Shown here: piece after piece, positions 6,355 to 10,007 of the stretch
How the letters are laid out: the number at the start of each line of letters is the position of its first letter
Position numbering within the stretch: the first letter of the stretch is position 1
Source of the DNA: an uncultured Clostridia bacterium
GTDB lineage: Bacteria > Bacillota > Clostridia > Oscillospirales > Acutalibacteraceae
Length of the DNA: 10,007 bases
Assembly (NCBI GenBank): GCA_946409885.1
Contig: CAMJYF010000035.1
Coordinates: 1-10,007, forward strand
Reading direction: 5' to 3'
Made by a program: the position numbers and the translations under genes
The notes under the pieces: model-generated
Databases searched by the model: none
Seen by the model: the letters and a program-made list of their open reading frames with translations, nothing else
Told to the model about the DNA's origin: nothing

Positions 6355-7491
6355 TCAGTCGTTGTTCTGGGGAATTTCGATTTTGCCGTACAGGGAACCG
6401 GCGCTGTCCTTGCGGGGCTCGCGGGTCACGGCGGGCTGGTAGGCTTCCTTTTTGCGGTAGCCGCCTCCGCCGCCTCTGCGGTTGCCGCCCCCTCTGTTGC
6501 CGCCGCCGCGGTAGTTATCCCGCTTGCCGTAGCCGCCCTTGGAGGGGCTGGTGGGGGTGACGCCCTCTTCCAGCGAGATGATCACGCGCCGGCCGGAATC
6601 CACGCCGGTGGAGAAGGAGGTGACCCCTTCGATCTGCTGGATGGCGGTGTGGATGATCCTGCGCTCATAGGGGTTCATGGGCTCCAGCGCCACGTTGCGG
6701 CCGTACTTCAGCACGGTGCGGGCGTTTTTGGCGGCCAGCTGGCGGAGATTGTCGTTCCGCTTTTCCCGGTAGTTGCCCACATTGACGGACACCTTGCGGT
6801 GCTTGTCGTCGGCCAGGCCCTTGTTGATGGAAAGGCGCAGCAGGTACTGGATGGCGTCCAGGGTTTCGCCGCGTCTGCCGATCAGCGCGCCGTCCTCCTT
6901 GCCGCAGTCGATGGTGTAGATATATTCGTTTTCGTTTTCTTCTTTGACAAGGGTGATTTTTGCGTCCTCAATGCCCATACCCGCCACGATCATTTTCAGA
7001 TAATTGGCGGAAGCGTCGTTCTCATCAATGGGAAGGGGCGTGTACACGGGCTCCGGGATATTTTCCGGCTCCGCTTTTGCTGCGGGCTTTGCCTCCTGCT
7101 TTGCGGGTCTGGGTTCTGCTTTTTCCGCGGCGGGCTTTTTTTCTTTCGCCGGGGCCTTCTTTTCCTGCGCGGGTTTTGTCGCCTGCTGCTGGGCGGCGGG
7201 CTTTTCGGGCTGCGCCTTCTTCGGCTGCTGGGGCGTCTTCTCCGCGGGGGCGGCCGGTTTCTGCTCCGGCGCGGCGGGCTTGACGGGGGCGGGCTTCGGG
7301 GCGGGCTTGTCCTTTACCTCATACCACACTTTTACCTTGGCGGGATCCTTTTTGATGCCGAAAAGTCTTTTTTTGGCTTCCTGCACCGTTTCAAAATGAA
7401 GCTGCGCATCCTCGGGGGCGTTGAGTTGTCTTTTTGCGTCCTCAACAGCGAGCTCGTAGGTTTCGCCTTCGCCGATCTTTTCAAATATCAT
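6355..7491 (-). CDS. jag: Jag/KhpB (EloR) RNA-binding protein with RGG-like tail
   Basis: This 378-residue protein starts at ATG 7491, with AAAGG at 7501-7505. Residues 1-58 are the Jag N-terminal domain (FEKIGEGETYELAVEDA, AKKRLFGIKKDPAKVKVWYE). Residues 61-150 are a Lys/Pro/Ala/Gln-rich disordered linker. A KH domain follows (about 162-237) with the G-x-x-G loop IGRRG (204-208), then an R3H domain (about 240-307) with R277-x3-H281 in ERRIIH. Residues 319-345 form a glycine/arginine-rich tail with RGG-like triplets, which I do not recall from well-studied Jag proteins. Jag/KhpB binds RNA and, with KhpA, influences cell elongation and division in streptococci and lactobacilli. It is last in the operon, 68 nt after yidC, a conserved neighbour in Firmicutes. 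The identification is firm. Confidence 0.95.
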   Translation of the reverse strand: MIFEKIGEGETYELAVEDAKRQLNAPEDAQLHFETVQEAKKRLFGIKKDPAKVKVWYEVKDKPAPKPAPVKPAAPEQKPAAPAEKTPQQPKKAQPEKPAAQQQATKPAQEKKAPAKEKKPAAEKAEPRPAKQEAKPAAKAEPENIPEPVYTPLPIDENDASANYLKMIVAGMGIEDAKITLVKEENENEYIYTIDCGKEDGALIGRRGETLDAIQYLLRLSINKGLADDKHRKVSVNVGNYREKRNDNLRQLAAKNARTVLKYGRNVALEPMNPYERRIIHTAIQQIEGVTSFSTGVDSGRRVIISLEEGVTPTSPSKGGYGKRDNYRGGGNRGGGNRRGGGGGYRKKEAYQPAVTREPRKDSAGSLYGKIEIPQNND

Positions 7492-7559
7492 GGTTTGTAT
7501 CCTTTCTGTAAACGTTTTTCCGTATCGCCGCCGCGACAGGAGCGCCGGCAACGGGAAAA

Positions 7560-8546
7560 TCATCCCTCTTTTTTCTGGTCCTGCTGCGCGGCCATCAGCG
7601 CGACGCGCTTTTTGACGCTTTCTTCTCTGGACCGACGTTCCACAGTTTCGTCGATCATCTGGGCCGCGATGATCTTATCGGGTTTGAGCGCCGCCGACAG
7701 CGCCACGGTCTGGATAAAGGAGAGTATGTTGGAGATGATCCAATAGCAGCCGATGCCGGCGGGAAGCGTAACGGCAAAAGCAACCGACATGGCGGGGGAC
7801 ATGAAGGTCATGCAGCCCATCATCGGGTTCTTTGCCATTTCCGGGTTTTGTTTTCTCTGTTTGACGAACATGAACAGGCTGGTCAGCATGGCGGTAACGC
7901 CCGCGAGGATCGGGATGATGATCAGCTGTTTGATGTTGTCCTTCGGGATCTGGGTCAGATCGATGCCGAAAATCGTCAGGCCGTCCGTCAGGTCCGCGAT
8001 CCTGCCGCGGATGCTCTCGGTGACGATGGCGGGATCGAATTTGTCGCTGAGGCGGGCAAACTCATGCAGCAGGTTCAGCTCGTAACGGGTGCCCTGCTTG
8101 GCCATATCCACGTTCATGACTTCGGCGTACACGGTTTTCAGATTCTCCATGACGGCGGGGCCCAGCCGCAGCACCTTGGAAAGCGGAGAATAGATGGCGC
8201 CGTAAAGGCCCATCATGACCACAAGATTCAGCACCATGGGCAGGCAGCCCATCTGGCTGGCGTTGAAGCCCTCGCGGCTGTACAGTTCCTGCGTTTCCTG
8301 CTGGATCTTCTGCTGCGCGTCCCTTGTCTGCACGCCCGCGTATTTGGCTTTGATCTTGTTCACCTTGGCCTGCAGGCGCATCTGCTTGGCGGAGTTCTTC
8401 TGCTGTGTGACCGCAGAGGGAACAAGGATCAGCCTGACAAAGACGGTAATGATAAGAAGTGAAAGAAGATAATTATCCGTCAGGCTGTAAAGGACGCCGA
8501 GGATCCATCCGAACGGTGTGGCGATCCAGTCATAAAATCCAGTCAT
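7560..8546 (-). CDS. yidC: YidC/Oxa1-family membrane protein insertase
   Basis: The start is ATG 8546-8544, with GGAGG at 8553-8557 placed 6 nt upstream. An in-frame TTG at 8564 would overlap the yidD stop and put the ribosome-binding site inside the gene, so it is rejected. The 328-residue protein has no cleavable signal or lipobox. TM1 (about 12-43) carries R38, matching the conserved arginine in the hydrophilic groove of Gram-positive YidC. Residues 46-95 form the charged cytoplasmic hairpin. Further membrane segments lie at about 101-120, 197-218, 231-249 and 251-273. The outer loop between TM2 and TM3 (about 121-195) is longer than in the Bacillus SpoIIIJ protein. The C-terminus (292-328) is charged. 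It inserts membrane proteins with or without Sec, and sits between yidD and jag as expected. Confidence 0.96.
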   Translation of the reverse strand: MTGFYDWIATPFGWILGVLYSLTDNYLLSLLIITVFVRLILVPSAVTQQKNSAKQMRLQAKVNKIKAKYAGVQTRDAQQKIQQETQELYSREGFNASQMGCLPMVLNLVVMMGLYGAIYSPLSKVLRLGPAVMENLKTVYAEVMNVDMAKQGTRYELNLLHEFARLSDKFDPAIVTESIRGRIADLTDGLTIFGIDLTQIPKDNIKQLIIIPILAGVTAMLTSLFMFVKQRKQNPEMAKNPMMGCMTFMSPAMSVAFAVTLPAGIGCYWIISNILSFIQTVALSAALKPDKIIAAQMIDETVERRSREESVKKRVALMAAQQDQKKEG

Positions 8547-8560
8547 GAAAAACCTCCGAG

Positions 8561-8848
8561 TCAATCAGGCTTGTCTGTTTCTCCGTCGTTTGCCCCGGAG
8601 AACCTTGTCCCGTTTCTTTTGTACCTGAGTTTCAGGTCCGGTACGGGGTCCACCCCGCCCGGGAACAGCGGGTTGCACCGCAGGATCCGCAGCGCGCCCA
8701 GCACGCCGCCGATCAACACGCCGTAACGCTCGATCGCGTCAAAGGCGTATTGGGAGCAGGTAGGATAATACCTGCAGCGCGGCCCGAACAGGGGAGAGAT
8801 CTTCCGCTGGTAAAAGCGGATGGCTTTCAGCGCCCCGTTACGCGCCAT
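8561..8848 (-). CDS. yidD: YidD membrane-insertion efficiency factor
   Basis: The protein is 95 residues, starting at ATG 8848. The hallmark motifs are all present: [20 protein letters not shown] (16-35) with C25 and C31, and [18 protein letters not shown] (53-70) with C58. In E. coli YidD is a small inner-membrane-associated protein that helps insertion of YidC substrates. The gene overlaps rnpA by 11 nt (8838-8848) and ends 14 nt before yidC, so the three are translationally linked. A weak AGGTG lies upstream of the start. The C-terminal residues after about 75 are polar and less conserved. Confidence 0.95.
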   Translation of the reverse strand: MARNGALKAIRFYQRKISPLFGPRCRYYPTCSQYAFDAIERYGVLIGGVLGALRILRCNPLFPGGVDPVPDLKLRYKRNGTRFSGANDGETDKPD

Positions 8849-9212
8849 CGTTGATCACACCTGCCGATCTCAGATGCTTCCGGATGACGGGGATGAGATC
8901 CGTGCTTTTGACGCCGATCGTTCTGGTCCTGGCGACAAACACGATATCGTAGTGGCCGGAAAGGGGTTCCGGCACGGCCAGATACGCCGCCCGTATCACC
9001 CGGCGGGCGCGGTTGCGCTGTACCGCGTTGCCGATCTTTTTGCTTGCCGTTATCCCCACACGACAAATTCCCGCGCGGTTCTTTCTTACGTAAGTGACCA
9101 GCGCAGGATTCGTGAACGCTTTCCCGCGCGCGTAGGCGCGGCGGAAATCACAATTGTCGGTGATCGTTCCGGCGCGCCGCAAGCAGTTCGCGCCGCAACC
9201 GTCGGCAGCCAT
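8838..9212 (-). CDS. rnpA: Ribonuclease P protein component
   Basis: The 124-residue protein begins at ATG 9212, which overlaps the rpmH stop as TGATG, implying translational coupling; no good Shine-Dalgarno is present. The RnpA core is clear: [12 protein letters not shown] (22-33), then the RNR signature [20 protein letters not shown] (58-77), which binds the RNase P RNA and precursor tRNA leader region. RnpA is the protein cofactor for tRNA 5' maturation. The N-terminus before DFRRAY is slightly long and includes three cysteines (C6, C10, C21). A TTG start at codon 11 is a possible but less likely alternative. Family call secure. Confidence 0.95.
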   Translation of the reverse strand: MAADGCGANCLRRAGTITDNCDFRRAYARGKAFTNPALVTYVRKNRAGICRVGITASKKIGNAVQRNRARRVIRAAYLAVPEPLSGHYDIVFVARTRTIGVKSTDLIPVIRKHLRSAGVINDGA

Positions 9213-9346
9213 CAGTAGGACAGCTGCTTTCTGCCCTTCGCCCTGCGGCGGGCAAGAACCTTGCGGCCGTTCCGGTCAGCCATTCTCTTGCGGAAGCCGT
9301 GCTCCATCTTGCGCTGGCGCTTCTTGGGCTGGTACGTTCTTTTCAT
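9212..9346 (-). CDS. rpmH: 50S ribosomal protein L34
   Basis: A 44-residue, highly basic protein of canonical L34 length and sequence: it begins [13 protein letters not shown], continues HGFRKRM and ends [15 protein letters not shown]. The start is ATG 9346-9344, with GGAGG at 9356-9360, 9 nt upstream. An in-frame upstream ATG at 9439 is rejected, because it lies on the promoter and its extension is not L34-like. It is the first gene of the operon and overlaps rnpA by one base. Confidence 0.98.
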   Translation of the reverse strand: MKRTYQPKKRQRKMEHGFRKRMADRNGRKVLARRRAKGRKQLSY

Positions 9347-9431
9347 CTGGTAAAACCTCCTATCTTTGTTCAGATGAGCGGCCAGGGACCGCGTTTGCGA
9401 AAAAAGGCGCAATACACCCCTATTTCTACAG
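9347..9431 (-). promoter_or_regulatory. rpmH 5' leader with two short hairpins
   Basis: The predicted transcript start is near 9431, leaving about 85 nt before rpmH. Two hairpins are visible on the minus strand: UUGCG/CGCAA (9395-9412) with an 8-nt U-rich loop, and GCGGUC/GGCCGC (9378-9392) with a 3-nt loop. They could regulate L34 expression or simply shape the leader. No known riboswitch or L34-leader consensus is recognised. Confidence 0.35.
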
Positions 9432-9437
9432 TATCCC

Positions 9438-9467
9438 ATTATATATCAGGGCGGTGCGGTCTGTCAA
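9438..9467 (-). promoter_or_regulatory. Sigma-A-type promoter of the rpmH operon
   Basis: On the minus strand there is a perfect TTGACA (9462-9467) and a perfect TATAAT (9438-9443) with an 18-bp spacer. An A-tract (9471-9478 read on the minus strand) just upstream of the -35 resembles an UP element. This is the strong promoter expected for a ribosomal-protein operon. Confidence 0.9.
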
Positions 9468-9531
9468 CAGTTTTTTTTGTCCGTTGGCCGAAAGAATAAT
9501 TTAAGTTTTTATGATTATTATAGAATTTGAC

Positions 9532-9560
9532 TTGTAAAAAACAGAAGGATGCGGTAAAAT
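9532..9560 (+). promoter_or_regulatory. Possible promoter of the AI-2E-family gene
   Basis: TTGTAA (9532-9537) and TAAAAT (9555-9560) are 17 bp apart on the plus strand, in an AT-rich stretch about 43 nt before the ATG. The -35 matches 4 of 6 consensus bases and the -10 matches 5 of 6. A better -35, TTGACT at 9527, would leave a 22-bp spacer, which is too long. This promoter is divergent from that of rpmH. Confidence 0.5.
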
Positions 9561-9602
9561 AATGGCAGAAGCCCCGCGGGCGGAAAAGAGGTATGGCCAG
9601 GA

Positions 9603-10007
9603 ATGAAACTGTCTTTTTCAAAAAGGATCCCCACGCTGGTGGATAACCCCACCGTGCAGAAGCGCTTGTCGCTTTTGATCAACGTGGCTTACTATGCGCT
9701 GATCATCTCCGTCTTTTATCTGATCTTCAAAACGTTCTTCGGCTTGCTGGTGCCGTTTATTATCGCTTTTATCTTTGCGGCCCTGTTCCAGCGGCCGGTC
9801 AACTTTCTGGCGAAAAAGACGCCCATCAAGCGTTCCGTCTCCAGCACGGTCTGCGTGCTGCTGCTGGTGGGCGTCATCGTGCTGCTGTTCTCATTTCTTG
9901 GGATGAGCGCGGCGGATAAGATCAAAAGTTTTTACGACTACGTGATGGCCCGTTTGCAGAACATCCCCGAGCTGCTTACCGATATCAAGGTATGGCTGCT
10001 CGGTCTG
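9603..10007 (+). CDS. AI-2E family transporter / YtvI-like membrane protein (3' truncated)
   Basis: The frame is open from ATG 9603 to the window end, with 135 residues visible. An AGAGGT at 9587-9592 is 10 nt upstream. A nearer ATG at 9593 is in another frame and soon stops, so it is rejected. The protein begins MKLSFSKRIPTLVDNP, then has a hydrophobic segment (about 27-60) containing FGLLVPFIIAFIFAALFQ, typical of the AI-2E/PerM family (PF01594), with a further membrane helix about 80-100 (VLLLVGVIVLLFSFLG). Family members are multi-pass membrane proteins of mixed roles: YdgG/TqsA in AI-2 export, YtvI in sporulating bacilli, and cation antiporters. With a CotH protein nearby a sporulation-type YtvI role is possible but unproven. 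It diverges from rpmH across a 256-bp intergenic region. Confidence 0.8.
   Translation, partial: MKLSFSKRIPTLVDNPTVQKRLSLLINVAYYALIISVFYLIFKTFFGLLVPFIIAFIFAALFQRPVNFLAKKTPIKRSVSSTVCVLLLVGVIVLLFSFLGMSAADKIKSFYDYVMARLQNIPELLTDIKVWLLGL

Noticed and set aside
6154..7746. Plus-strand open frame (530 codons) opposite jag
   Set aside because: It runs antisense to the Jag KH/R3H gene and across its terminator; the Gly/Leu/Phe repeats mirror the Lys/Pro/Ala linker of Jag.
9050..9062. TTATCCCCACA resembling a DnaA box
   Set aside because: It has an extra C compared with TTATCCACA, is single, and lies within rnpA coding sequence, so it does not support an origin.
9573..9580. CCCGCGGG palindrome in the leader of the AI-2E-family gene
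   Set aside because: It is a short 8-base palindrome with no second copy or spacing that would suggest an operator; likely chance in GC-rich DNA.

Overview
The window is GC-rich, densely packed bacterial DNA. Strong Shine-Dalgarno sites, an rpmH-rnpA-yidD-yidC-jag operon, a CotH-type spore-coat kinase and an AI-2E/YtvI-like membrane protein together suggest a GC-rich, probably spore-forming clostridial Firmicute (Oscillospiraceae-like, possibly a gut organism). That placement is inferred from gene content and style, not from a marker search.

Layout. Positions 1-1256 (+) hold the 3' part of a GltD-type FAD/NAD(P) oxidoreductase fused to a NuoG-like ferredoxin domain. It converges on a minus-strand operon, and the two share a hairpin terminator at 1351-1393. 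Positions 1404-6284 (-) hold that operon, in transcription order: a secreted CotH kinase-family protein of 768 aa, then three tandem family-16 glycoside hydrolases (280, 273 and 280 aa) separated by only 20-23 nt. Positions 6355-9346 (-) hold the conserved ribosome/membrane-insertion operon rpmH, rnpA, yidD, yidC, jag. It is driven by a near-perfect sigma-A promoter at 9438-9467 and closed by a strong minus-strand terminator at 6300-6348. Positions 9603-10007 (+) hold the start of a divergently transcribed AI-2E-family transporter that runs off the window.

How the parts fit. The rpmH operon supplies L34, the RNase P protein, two membrane-insertion factors (YidD, YidC) and the RNA-binding protein Jag/KhpB. 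The usual flanking genes (dnaA upstream, mnmE/mnmG downstream) are not in the window. Directly behind the jag terminator sits the accessory block. All three GH16 enzymes keep the E-x-D-x-x-E catalytic motif and share an unusual hydrophobic N-terminus with an LDIP motif. The CotH protein has a signal peptide, Cys/His metal-ribbon-like modules and a peculiar Cys-bracketed amphipathic C-terminal tail. I infer an envelope- or spore-surface-associated set that phosphorylates surface protein and trims beta-glucan-like or galactan-like polysaccharide. The substrate and the CotH target cannot be told from the sequence. The cotH ribosome-binding site lies directly on the U-tract of the jag terminator and no separate promoter is visible, so its expression may depend on read-through.
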